Assembly (NCBI GenBank): GCA_035294325.1
Contig: DATGLE010000178.1
Span: forward strand, 1-8,534
Direction of reading: 5' to 3'
From: DATGLE01 sp035294325
Lineage (GTDB): Bacteria > Chloroflexota > Ktedonobacteria > Ktedonobacterales > Ktedonobacteraceae
DNA length: 8,534 nucleotides
Positions 1-5,740 of this stretch are shown here, in pieces. The notes under the pieces were generated by a model. That model searched no databases, had not been told where the DNA came from, and worked only from the letters and a program-made list of their open reading frames with translations. Position numbers and translations under genes: made by a program. The first letter of the stretch is position 1, and each line of letters opens with the position of its first letter.

Positions 1-13
1 TAGGAGGTGTTCT

Positions 14-1033
14 ATGGCTAAACCTGTGAAGCTTGCTGATGCTATTAATGGCTACTTGCTCAGTCGTAAGTCGAAGTGCGTGGATAAAACGATAGAGTGG
101 TATCGGCAAAAGCTGGCTTACTTCTGTATGATAGCCGAACAGGAGTGGAATATTGTCACTCTCAGGGATATTACGGTTACTCATCTGCGGCTGTTTGTTG
201 AGCATGTGAAGTCTACAGAGGCAGATGCTAATAATCCGCATAAGCCTACTCGTAAGGGCGTGCCTGTCCGTGATGTGACTGTTAAGGGCTATGTCCAGGT
301 TATTAAGGGCTTTTTCAACTGGTGTGCTCGTGAAGAGTTGGTAAAGAAAAATCCGGCTGCAAAGCTCGATAACCCGAAGGTGGGCCGGTATGTCATTAAG
401 ACCTTCACTCAGGATCAAATCAGAGCTTTGCTTGACTCTTGTGATACTGCTACTGCTGTAGGCTATAGGGACTACACTATTATGCTGCTGCTACTGGATA
501 CAGGGGTACGTGCTGCTGAACTTTGCGGGCTAACGCTCGATAATGTGTACCTAGCGGTGATGGATGAGGCTTTTATTAAGGTGATGGGTAAGGGCCGTAA
601 GGAACGCGAGATAGGGCTAAGTCCAGAGGTGGCGCGTTGCCTCTGGAAATATATTCATGTCTATCGTAAATCTGAGAAGGGCGGTGATAAGACGCTTTTT
701 ATCAATCGGTTTGGTGAACCTCTAACGCCTAACGGGATTGCTCAGTTGGTAGCAGAGGCAGCAAAGCGGGCTAAGGTGACTGGGGTCCGCGCCTCCCCTC
801 ACACGTTCCGGCATACCTTCTCTCGTATGTTCATGGAGAACGGTGGCGATATCTATAAGCTCTCGTTGTTGCTGGGGCATAGTAGCGTCGTCGTGACGGA
901 GAACTACCTGAAAGATTTCTACAGCAGGAGTGCCCGTCAAGGTCAGGTGAAGCATTCGCCGGTTACGAATATGGGTGTAGGTCGTCCACTGAGGGGCTTT
1001 CGCAAAGGTCCGTCTGATATCCTGGGACGTTAG
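14..1033 (+). CDS. Tyrosine recombinase / phage-type integrase
   Basis: The product is a 339-residue tyrosine site-specific recombinase that would cut and rejoin DNA through a 3'-phosphotyrosine intermediate. An N-terminal SAM-like core-binding domain spans about residues 8-107 and the catalytic domain about 127-305. All six active-site residues are visible: R166 (TGVRAAEL), K193 (MGKGRKER), H263 and R266 (HTFRHTF), H289 (LLGHS) and the nucleophile Y298 (TENY). A basic tail of about 35 residues follows. The start is well supported by AGGAGG at 2-7, six bases before the ATG. The first three bases, TAG, could be the stop of an upstream gene, but this cannot be shown. Its position beside a tRNA 3' end and its lower GC suggest an integrase of a mobile element rather than the host XerC/XerD, although the fold is shared and a Xer role cannot be fully excluded. 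Confidence 0.93.
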   Translation: MAKPVKLADAINGYLLSRKSKCVDKTIEWYRQKLAYFCMIAEQEWNIVTLRDITVTHLRLFVEHVKSTEADANNPHKPTRKGVPVRDVTVKGYVQVIKGFFNWCAREELVKKNPAAKLDNPKVGRYVIKTFTQDQIRALLDSCDTATAVGYRDYTIMLLLLDTGVRAAELCGLTLDNVYLAVMDEAFIKVMGKGRKEREIGLSPEVARCLWKYIHVYRKSEKGGDKTLFINRFGEPLTPNGIAQLVAEAAKRAKVTGVRASPHTFRHTFSRMFMENGGDIYKLSLLLGHSSVVVTENYLKDFYSRSARQGQVKHSPVTNMGVGRPLRGFRKGPSDILGR

Positions 1034-1072
1034 AAATTGTCTTTTTTGAAGACATGCGGTTATGTGGAAAAT

Positions 1073-1092
1073 AAGCCGTTTCGGGCGGTTTT
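1073..1092 (+). terminator. Weak candidate terminator after the integrase
   Basis: The arms AAGCCG (1073-1078) and CGGTTT (1086-1091) can pair with one G-U pair around a 7-base loop. The T run is only TTTT (1089-1092) and overlaps the arm. It lies 40 bases past the integrase stop. Read on the other strand it has an A-C mismatch and is followed by TTATTTT, so it might also stop transcription from the tRNA. The stem is short and the call is tentative. Confidence 0.3.
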
Positions 1093-1158
1093 CGTTGATA
1101 CGTTGGAGACTGTCTGAGGCGGCTTTTGTGGCTGTTTGAGGAGATGTGATAAGATGAA

Positions 1159-1182
1159 AGCCGGTGGAGGGAATCGAACCCA
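1159..1182. other. Putative attachment-site region (tRNA 3' end)
   Basis: This covers the T-arm and acceptor 3' strand of the tRNA-Thr gene, the part most often used as attB by tRNA-targeting integrases. It lies on the integrase side of the tRNA. The exact crossover cannot be placed because the partner copy is outside the window. Confidence 0.35.
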
Positions 1183-1230
1183 CGACAAGCTGTTTACAAA
1201 ACAGCTGCTCTACCTCTGAGCTACACCGGC
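1159..1230 (-). tRNA. tRNA-Thr (anticodon UGU)
   Basis: The minus strand folds into a 72-nt cloverleaf. The acceptor stem is GCCGGTG/CACCGGC with seven perfect pairs. The D-arm is GCTC-AGAGGTA-GAGC and the anticodon arm is GCTGT-TTTGTAA-ACAGC. A 5-base variable loop follows, then the T-arm GTGGG-TTCGATT-CCCTC. Loop bases three to five are TGT (plus-strand 1196-1198), so it reads ACA threonine codons. G1-C72 and C2-G71 match known ThrRS identity pairs. The discriminator is U73 and CCA is not encoded. The T-stem holds one U-U mismatch (positions 50-64). Its own promoter lies upstream, and the integrase gene abuts its 3' side. Confidence 0.95.
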
Positions 1231-1266
1231 ATGGCAGACACGATGTGGTACTGTGATCGTGCTGTG

Positions 1267-1295
1267 AGCATACCAGAAGCGGGACGCCTTGTCAA
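1267..1295 (-). promoter_or_regulatory. Sigma70 promoter of tRNA-Thr
   Basis: On the minus strand a perfect -35 box TTGACA (1290-1295) is followed by a 17-base spacer and the -10 box TATGCT (1267-1272). The predicted start near 1260 gives about 30 bases of leader before the tRNA 5' end at 1230. Consensus boxes and exact spacing make this a strong call. The 24-bp palindrome begins four bases upstream of the -35 box. Confidence 0.8.
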
Positions 1296-1298
1296 GTG

Positions 1299-1322
1299 CC
1301 GGCAAGTTTGCAAACTTGCCGG
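1299..1322. repeat. Perfect 24-bp palindrome
   Basis: CCGGCAAGTTTG is followed at once by its exact reverse complement, with no spacer. It lies just upstream of the tRNA promoter on one strand and about 94 bases upstream of the K+ channel start on the other. It has no T run on either side, so it is not an intrinsic terminator. It could be an operator for a dimeric regulator, a cruciform site, or a member of a dispersed palindrome family. Confidence 0.85.
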
Positions 1323-1402
1323 AATTATGCTGCCGGAACCTGTGTTAAATTGTCTGTACAATCCCGCTGCTTATCGCGGGCAACAGGTATGAGTTTTTTA
1401 AC

Positions 1403-1408
1403 GGGAGG
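1403..1408 (+). promoter_or_regulatory. Ribosome binding site that sets the K+ channel start
   Basis: GGGAGG lies seven bases before the ATG at 1416. In-frame starts further upstream (GTG at 1296, ATG at 1389) have no such site, so 1416 is preferred. A small hairpin (CCCGC 1363-1367 with GCGGG 1376-1380) sits upstream in the same leader. Confidence 0.75.
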
Positions 1409-1415
1409 TTGCTCT

Positions 1416-2543
1416 ATGAGGGTTGTGGCAGGTATCGCGGGCATTATTTTGCTCTTTCTCGTCTTGCAGGATGGATTCGAGACAATCATTCTGCCGCGCC
1501 GCATCGCGCGCCGATTTCGCTTCGCCAGATTTTTCTACAGGGCGACATGGTGGTTGTGGTCGGTGATAGCGCGCAAAATACACTCCGATAGGCGGCGCGA
1601 GTTCTATCTCAGCTACTACGGCCCTTTATCGCTGCTGCTGCTGCTGATTATCTGGGCCGCAGCCCTGGTTGTGGCATTCGCGCTCTTCCAGTTTGCATTG
1701 GGGTCATCGCTCACCTCGCCCGATAAGGTCGTGAGCTTCGCCACCGATCTCTACCTGAGTGGCACGACCTTCTTTACGCTCGGCTACGGCGATGTTGTGC
1801 CGAGAGAGGGGCTGGCACGGCTCTGCGCCGTAGTGGAGGCAGGACTGGGCTTCGGCTTCCTCGCGGTTATCATCAGTTACGTGCCGGTGATCTACCAGTC
1901 GTTCTCGCACCGCGAGGCAGAGATCACGCTGCTGGATGCTCGCGCCGGCTCCCCGCCGAGCGCGTCGGAGTTCCTGCGGCGTCATATGCTCGCCGAGCAG
2001 ACCGATGATCTGGTGCAATACCTGCGCAACTGGGAGCGCTGGTGCGCCGAACTGCTCGAAAGCCATCTCTCTTATCCTGTGCTGATATTCTACCGTTCGC
2101 AGCATGATCGCCAGTCATGGCTGGAGGCGCTGACGACGATCCTGGATGTCTGCTCGCTCGTCATGGTTGGCCTTGATGGCATTCCCGAACAGGCGGGACG
2201 CTTTACCTTCGCGATAGCGCGCCATGCCGCCGTCGATCTGTCTCAGCTTTTCAACACTCCGCCAACCGAAACCCGCGAGAATCGCCTGCCATCCGAGGAG
2301 TTCTCTCGCCTGCAAGATATGCTCGCCGCCGCCGGCATTACTATACGCGATCCGGTTAATGCGGAGATCAAGCTGATGCATCTGCGCAGGATGTACGAGC
2401 CGTATGTGCATTCCCTGTCGCGCTACCTGCTCATGCCGCTGCCAAAATGGGTTACGAAACTCGAGAACGTGGACGATTGGCAGACCAGCCCCTGGGATCA
2501 TTTCTCGCTGGTCTCGCAGCGCCCGCTCTCCCGCGTGAAGTGA
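1416..2543 (+). CDS. Pore-loop potassium channel (Ion_trans_2 type)
   Basis: The protein has 375 residues and is a predicted inner-membrane K+ channel. A hydrophobic N-terminal segment (about 1-27, ending GFETIILPRR) precedes a basic region. Membrane helices follow at about 70-96 and 138-166, flanking a pore helix and the selectivity filter TLGYGD at 121-126, which matches the K+ channel TxGYGD signature. The remaining 210 residues are soluble. They have no visible GxGxxG Rossmann signature of an RCK/TrkA-N domain and no cyclic-nucleotide domain, so the gating signal is unknown. No S4-like row of spaced arginines is evident. The start at 1416 is chosen for its Shine-Dalgarno sequence; a longer reading from 1296 would translate through the palindrome and is unlikely. 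The gene stands alone and converges with the DUF2785 gene. Confidence 0.85.
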   Translation: MRVVAGIAGIILLFLVLQDGFETIILPRRIARRFRFARFFYRATWWLWSVIARKIHSDRRREFYLSYYGPLSLLLLLIIWAAALVVAFALFQFALGSSLTSPDKVVSFATDLYLSGTTFFTLGYGDVVPREGLARLCAVVEAGLGFGFLAVIISYVPVIYQSFSHREAEITLLDARAGSPPSASEFLRRHMLAEQTDDLVQYLRNWERWCAELLESHLSYPVLIFYRSQHDRQSWLEALTTILDVCSLVMVGLDGIPEQAGRFTFAIARHAAVDLSQLFNTPPTETRENRLPSEEFSRLQDMLAAAGITIRDPVNAEIKLMHLRRMYEPYVHSLSRYLLMPLPKWVTKLENVDDWQTSPWDHFSLVSQRPLSRVK

Positions 2544-2552
2544 GGACCGCTG

Positions 2553-3416
2553 CTATCTCTGATCGCCCGTCTCGTCCTCAATATAGATCCTGTCCTGCCG
2601 CTTGAGGATATCCGCGATCTGGTCGGCCAGGGTGCGCGCTATATCGTCCCAGAGCAGGAGAAAGTAGAGGCTGCGCATGAAGTTTTTCGCGTTGGTGGCC
2701 TGCGTCCACGACCTTACATCCGCATCGCGACGCACAAAGCAACTCTGGAGCCATACGCTGAGGAATTCATCCTCGACCTGTTTGCAGCCGATGATGTGAT
2801 AGGCAACAGTAGCGAGCCGTACATCCTCCTCATGGTAGAGCGGCTCCGGCAGCCTGGCGAGGGTGCTGACCATTCTCATGATCTCCTCGCGGTCTGCCCG
2901 GGACATGGCCGGGTGCTGCGCGCATTCATCGAGAGCGTCGGCGAGGTGCGCCATCGCGTGTGCCCAGCCCTTGCCCCTGATGTAGCCGCGCCAGTCCTGC
3001 TCCTCCCTCGCGTAGCGCAGCAGCGCGTCTCTGGCCTGCCGCACGGCTTCGGCTGGCAGCCTGCTAGCTCTGGCGTCGGTGTAGAGGATGGCGGCAACAA
3101 TGAGGTTAGAGAAGCTGCGCATGAAGACCGAATCGGTTCCCGCTTCGCCAATACGATAAAACAGGTGCTCCTTATCCAGCACAATCAGCAGCAAGTTCCG
3201 CAATTGTTCGCCGGTGAGCTTCTGTTTATCGATGATTCCGCTCGCCAGGATCATAGAACTCAGCCCATCGCGCAATTCCTCGTCGGGCGATGAGAAGTTC
3301 GCCAGCAGCGCTTTCGCAAAGGCAAAGCAGTCGATATCATCGGGGATTTCATACTGGTTATCGGCAATGGAGCGCAAAAATTGTTTGTTCACTGCCAGCG
3401 CCTCTACATCTCGCAT
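2553..3416 (-). CDS. DUF2785 family protein
   Basis: This is a 287-residue, mostly helical, soluble protein with no signal peptide or membrane segment. The central stretch resembles DUF2785 (PF10978): LRDGLSS near 48-54, FMRSFSNLIVAAIL at 98-111, and the signature WRGYIRGKGWAHAMAHLADAL at about 142-162 with its histidines H153 and H157. The function of the family is not established. From memory, members are helical-repeat-like proteins in Gram-positive and Chloroflexota genomes. The ATG at 3416 is preceded by AAAGG seven bases upstream. Its stop is only 9 bp from the stop of the converging K+ channel gene, leaving no room for a terminator between them. Upstream it is separated from the amidase gene by 182 bp with a large inverted repeat, so it may be transcribed separately. 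Confidence 0.75.
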   Translation of the reverse strand: MRDVEALAVNKQFLRSIADNQYEIPDDIDCFAFAKALLANFSSPDEELRDGLSSMILASGIIDKQKLTGEQLRNLLLIVLDKEHLFYRIGEAGTDSVFMRSFSNLIVAAILYTDARASRLPAEAVRQARDALLRYAREEQDWRGYIRGKGWAHAMAHLADALDECAQHPAMSRADREEIMRMVSTLARLPEPLYHEEDVRLATVAYHIIGCKQVEDEFLSVWLQSCFVRRDADVRSWTQATNAKNFMRSLYFLLLWDDIARTLADQIADILKRQDRIYIEDETGDQR

Positions 3417-3476
3417 AGCAAGACCTTTCTAGCGGGATAATGGCATTCTTTTCTCTGTATACGGCGCGATTGCTCC

Positions 3477-3492
3477 CGCCTGCGGCGCTCGC
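3477..3492. repeat. CGCCTGCGGCGCTCGC motif flanking an inverted repeat
   Basis: This 16-bp GC-rich motif ends three bases before the large inverted repeat at 3496. A nearly identical copy with one extra T (5665-5681) ends six bases before the second large inverted repeat at 5688. The repetition in the same position suggests the motif belongs to the same element type. Confidence 0.5.
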
Positions 3493-3495
3493 TTT

Positions 3496-3552
3496 ATAGA
3501 TGGTGTGTTGTGGCAAATGTGCTGCGCGCATTTGCCACAACACACCATCTAT
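3496..3552. repeat. Perfect 24-bp-arm inverted repeat, 9-base loop
   Basis: The left arm 3496-3519 (begins ATAGATGGTG, ends GGCAAATG) and the right arm 3529-3552 are exact reverse complements. The loop is TGCTGCGCG and its edges can pair further. It lies between the amidase stop and the DUF2785 start. On the amidase strand the hairpin is followed by AAAGCG rather than a T run, so it is not a normal intrinsic terminator. A dispersed hairpin or miniature element fits better. Confidence 0.9.
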
Positions 3553-3557
3553 CTCTG

Positions 3558-3573
3558 GCGCGGCGGGCCGCGC
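3558..3573. repeat. GC-only hairpin GCGCGGC-GG-GCCGCGC
   Basis: Seven-base arms with a 2-base centre begin six bases after the larger inverted repeat and lie about 26 bp past the amidase stop on its strand. There is no T run. It may act with the larger repeat to slow or stop transcription or to protect the amidase mRNA 3' end. Confidence 0.5.
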
Positions 3574-3598
3574 GAGTCCCGGGTCAGAGCACATTATT

Positions 3599-5023
3599 CT
3601 ACAGGTCAGGCGGTTCGCGGCGGTGCCAATCGGTCAATTGCTGGTAGGCGTTGGCGATGCGCAGGGCAGTGGCCTCCTCGAAGGGCTTGCCCACGATCTG
3701 CAAACCAATCGGCAGGTTGCCAGTTGTGAAGCCGCAGGGCAGCGAGACCGCCGGCAGCCCGGCCAGGTTGAAGGGCATCGTCAGTCTCAGCAAGGCGCTG
3801 TCCGCATTCTCAACCACGCCGTCAACCTCAATCTCCTGGCCGGCCTGCTCGGTGAGCACGGCAGGGATGGGCAGGGTCGGCAAGGCAAAGGCGTCGACGC
3901 GCTGCATGATGGTGCGCAGGCTGCTGGAGAAGAGCCGGCGCTCCTGCTGCGCGCTCAGGTATTCAATCGCTGTTGCCTGCTGTCCCAGCCGCAGCCGCTC
4001 GCGCGTCCTCTCGCTATAGAGATCGGCATGCTGCGGAAACCAGCCCCTTTGCATATGCGCGAGCGTGGCCTCCGGCCTCTGGATGTTGCGGTAGAGTTCC
4101 ATTGCAGGGCGTGGCAGTTCGACATCGATGATCTCCACGCCTTCCTCGCCCAGCACGCGGAGCGCGGCGCGCCACGCCTGGCGCACCTCTGGATCGAGGG
4201 GAGCTACGAAATCTTCCCGGGGCACGCCGATCTTGAGTCCTTGCAGCGAGAGCGGGCCGCGCCCCTCCACACCGCCGATCAGCGTAGATGTGTAGCGATT
4301 TGGCGCGGTTGGCGGGCCGGAGACGCTGTTGGGATCGCGCGGATCGTAGCGGGCGATGGCGTCAAAGATGATGGCGCAATCCTCGGCGCTGTGCCCTATC
4401 GGACCAACATGATCGAGTGACCAGCTCAGAGGAATGACGCCATAGCAACTGACGCGGCCATAGGTCGGCTTGAGTCCGGTCACGCCGCAGCAGGCCGAGG
4501 GGATGCGAATCGAGCCGCCGGTATCGCTGCCAATGGCTCCGGTGCACATGCCCGCCGCAACTGCCGCCGCCGAGCCGCCGCTGGAGCCGCCCGGCGTGCG
4601 CGCGCGGTCCCAGGGGTTGCGCGTCGGCGGTGAGTATGGACCATAGGCAAACTCGAAGGTGTTGGTCTTGCCAATAATGATCGCCCCCGCCTGGCGCAGC
4701 AGTTCGACAACTGTGGCGTCGTTCGGCGCGATATAATCGGCCAGCACTTTTGAACCCGCCGTCAAGCGCACATCCTTAACGGCAATCAGGTCCTTGATCG
4801 CTATCGGAATGCCGTGCAACTGGCTGCGGTACAGGCCGGTGCGCATCTCACGCTCGGCCTGCTCGGCATCCCTGTATGCCTGTTCGCGCATGACGGTGAT
4901 GAAAGCCTGGATCTCGCCGTCGAGCCTGTCGATGCTCTCCAGTGTCTCTTCGACCAGTTCGGCAGGCCGGATCAGACCGGAATGAAGCTCTTCGGCGGCT
5001 TCGCGTATCGATGTGTAAGGCAT
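3599..5023 (-). CDS. Amidase signature family hydrolase
   Basis: This 474-residue enzyme of the amidase signature family would hydrolyse a carboxamide to acid and ammonia in the cytoplasm. The Ser-cisSer-Lys triad is intact: K77 (IAIKDL), cis-Ser S147 in GGSSGGSAAA, and nucleophile S171 in GSDTGGSIRIPS, 24 residues later as in FAAH. KPTYGRVS (185-192) follows, then PLSWSLDHVGPIG (198-210), which is more typical of stand-alone amidases than of GatA. A C-terminal block PFNLAGLPAVSLPCGF (417-432) and LPIGLQIVGKPF (437-448) is also typical. No gatB or gatC is nearby, so a tRNA amidotransferase subunit is less likely but not excluded. The substrate cannot be told. The ATG at 5023 has only a weak purine-rich AAGAAGAGAG upstream. 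A possible promoter lies at 5055-5083. No signal peptide is seen. Confidence 0.9.
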   Translation of the reverse strand: MPYTSIREAAEELHSGLIRPAELVEETLESIDRLDGEIQAFITVMREQAYRDAEQAEREMRTGLYRSQLHGIPIAIKDLIAVKDVRLTAGSKVLADYIAPNDATVVELLRQAGAIIIGKTNTFEFAYGPYSPPTRNPWDRARTPGGSSGGSAAAVAAGMCTGAIGSDTGGSIRIPSACCGVTGLKPTYGRVSCYGVIPLSWSLDHVGPIGHSAEDCAIIFDAIARYDPRDPNSVSGPPTAPNRYTSTLIGGVEGRGPLSLQGLKIGVPREDFVAPLDPEVRQAWRAALRVLGEEGVEIIDVELPRPAMELYRNIQRPEATLAHMQRGWFPQHADLYSERTRERLRLGQQATAIEYLSAQQERRLFSSSLRTIMQRVDAFALPTLPIPAVLTEQAGQEIEVDGVVENADSALLRLTMPFNLAGLPAVSLPCGFTTGNLPIGLQIVGKPFEEATALRIANAYQQLTDWHRREPPDL

Positions 5024-5054
5024 AATGCATTCTCTCTTCTTGCTCTATGGATTC

Positions 5055-5083
5055 AGGGTAGCATACTCCTGGCCTCTTATCAA
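5055..5083 (-). promoter_or_regulatory. Candidate promoter of the amidase gene
   Basis: On the minus strand TTGATA (5078-5083) is spaced 17 bases from TACCCT (5055-5060). An overlapping TATGCT (5060-5065) is a better -10 box but lacks a good -35 at the right distance. Both lie 32-60 bases upstream of the amidase start, in the right place for a promoter. Confidence 0.4.
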
Positions 5084-5133
5084 GAACTATTGTAACTTCA
5101 GATGTGTGCCAGTTTCCTCCTTCTAACCTCTGC

Positions 5134-5152
5134 GAGCCACCAGAGGTGGCTC
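5134..5152. repeat. Hairpin GAGCCACC-AGA-GGTGGCTC after the GNAT gene
   Basis: Perfect 8-base arms with a 3-base loop start six bases beyond the GNAT stop codon on its strand. The sequence after the stem on that strand is GCAGAGG, with no T run, so it is not a canonical intrinsic terminator. The placement still suggests an mRNA 3'-end role for the GNAT transcript. Confidence 0.6.
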
Positions 5153-5157
5153 AAAAT

Positions 5158-5637
5158 TTATGGTTCGGTGACGGCAAAGGTGAAGAATGCGCCGTCGCGC
5201 AACTCTTCCCAGCCATGCTTCGCGTAAAAGCCGCGCTGATACGACTCGCGACTGCGCCTGTTCATCAGCAGGAGGCGCTTGCAGCCGCGTTCTCTCGCAC
5301 AATCATTGACGGCGGCAAGCAAACGGCTGCCGGCACCCATCCCTGTCGCGGATGGATGAATAAATAGCTCCGAGATGTAGCCCTCCATGCCGCGCATCAC
5401 GTTGGGGAACCAGTGGACCGCAAGGTAGCCGATAACGCCACCTGCGGGCGTTTCGGCTACCAGGACGGTGTTGCAGCCATCGCGCTGGCATAATTCGAGG
5501 TGTCGCATAATTCTGCGCTCCGTTTCCGCCGGCTCCTCATGATTGATCACTTCAAACCAGTCCAGCGCCCGCAGGATGGATGCAATGGCGCCGGCGTCCT
5601 CCCTCCGACTTTCGCGAATGGTTATTTCAGATTGCAC
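5158..5637 (-). CDS. GNAT family N-acetyltransferase
   Basis: This 159-residue protein has the GNAT acetyltransferase pattern and would transfer an acetyl group from acetyl-CoA to an amine. An N-terminal strand, ITIRESRREDAGAIASIL (5-22), is typical of the fold. Motif A runs from about 87 to 107 (YISELFIHPSATGMGAGSRLL), with the pyrophosphate-binding loop TGMGAG at 98-103. The usual R/Q before the first glycine is replaced by Ala-Thr. A late GFYAKHGWEEL segment matches motif B. The substrate is unknown. The start is the GTG at 5637, preceded by GAGGAG six bases upstream. Longer readings from 5796 run through tandem repeats and the inverted repeat and add an implausible Pro/Cys/Arg-rich tail, so they are rejected. 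Upstream is a roughly 580-bp non-coding repeat tract that must supply its promoter. Confidence 0.87.
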   Translation of the reverse strand: MQSEITIRESRREDAGAIASILRALDWFEVINHEEPAETERRIMRHLELCQRDGCNTVLVAETPAGGVIGYLAVHWFPNVMRGMEGYISELFIHPSATGMGAGSRLLAAVNDCARERGCKRLLLMNRRSRESYQRGFYAKHGWEELRDGAFFTFAVTEP

Positions 5638-5643
5638 TTTTTT

Positions 5644-5649
5644 CTCCTC
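5644..5649 (-). promoter_or_regulatory. Ribosome binding site that sets the GNAT start
   Basis: On the minus strand GAGGAG is followed by six A residues and the GTG at 5637. This strong site decides for the GTG over in-frame ATGs inside the repeats. Confidence 0.8.
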
Positions 5650-5662
5650 TTTGTAACTGCTC

Positions 5663-5681
5663 AGCGCCTGCGGCGCTTCGC
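5663..5681. repeat. Small hairpin AGCGCC-TGC-GGCGCT with flanking motif
   Basis: AGCGCC (5663-5668) and GGCGCT (5672-5677) form perfect 6-base arms around TGC. Bases 5665-5681 repeat the motif seen at 3477-3492, CGCCTGCGGCGCT(T)CGC. It lies 14 bases upstream of the GNAT Shine-Dalgarno, within the presumed leader. Confidence 0.55.
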
Positions 5682-5687
5682 AAGGGT

Positions 5688-5740
5688 GAGTAGTGGGTGC
5701 AGGCGGGCGAACGCAGTTCGCCCGCCTGCACCCACTACTC
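5688..5740. repeat. Perfect 25-bp-arm inverted repeat, 3-base loop
   Basis: The left arm 5688-5712 (begins GAGTAGTGGGTGC) and the right arm 5716-5740 are exact reverse complements around GCA. The right arm ends inside the first 65-bp tandem unit (CCCACTACTC, 5731-5740), so the left arm partly repeats the array sequence in inverted orientation. It sits between the GNAT gene and the array and would form a very stable hairpin in a GNAT leader transcript. Confidence 0.9.

Larger units (their letters stand above)
1..1158. mobile_element. Right end of a putative element integrated at tRNA-Thr
   Basis: A complete tyrosine recombinase gene points at the 3' end of a tRNA-Thr gene, with no other gene between them. 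Many integrative elements and prophages insert in tRNA 3' ends and keep their integrase next to the attachment site. The recombinase DNA is lower in GC (27 of 60 bases in 421-480) than host-like DNA to the right (35 of 60 in 1981-2040) and prefers GCT for alanine where the neighbours use GCC or GCG. The other end and the second attachment copy would be left of position 1, so the call is inferred from arrangement and composition only. Confidence 0.5.

Noticed and set aside
722..1183. A minus-strand open frame across the integrase end and tRNA
   Set aside because: It overlaps the integrase catalytic region and begins inside the tRNA gene. No family signature is present.
1296..1415. A longer K+ channel start at GTG 1296
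   Set aside because: It would translate the 24-bp palindrome and lacks a ribosome binding site, while GGGAGG stands seven bases before the ATG at 1416.
3500..4420. A 306-codon plus-strand open frame opposite the amidase
   Set aside because: It is antisense to an enzyme with an intact catalytic triad, and its start lies in the inverted repeat. No family resemblance is seen.
3599..5023. GatA subunit of the tRNA amidotransferase
   Set aside because: No gatB or gatC is in the neighbourhood, and the PLSWSLDHVGP region fits stand-alone amidases better. It cannot be fully excluded without an alignment.
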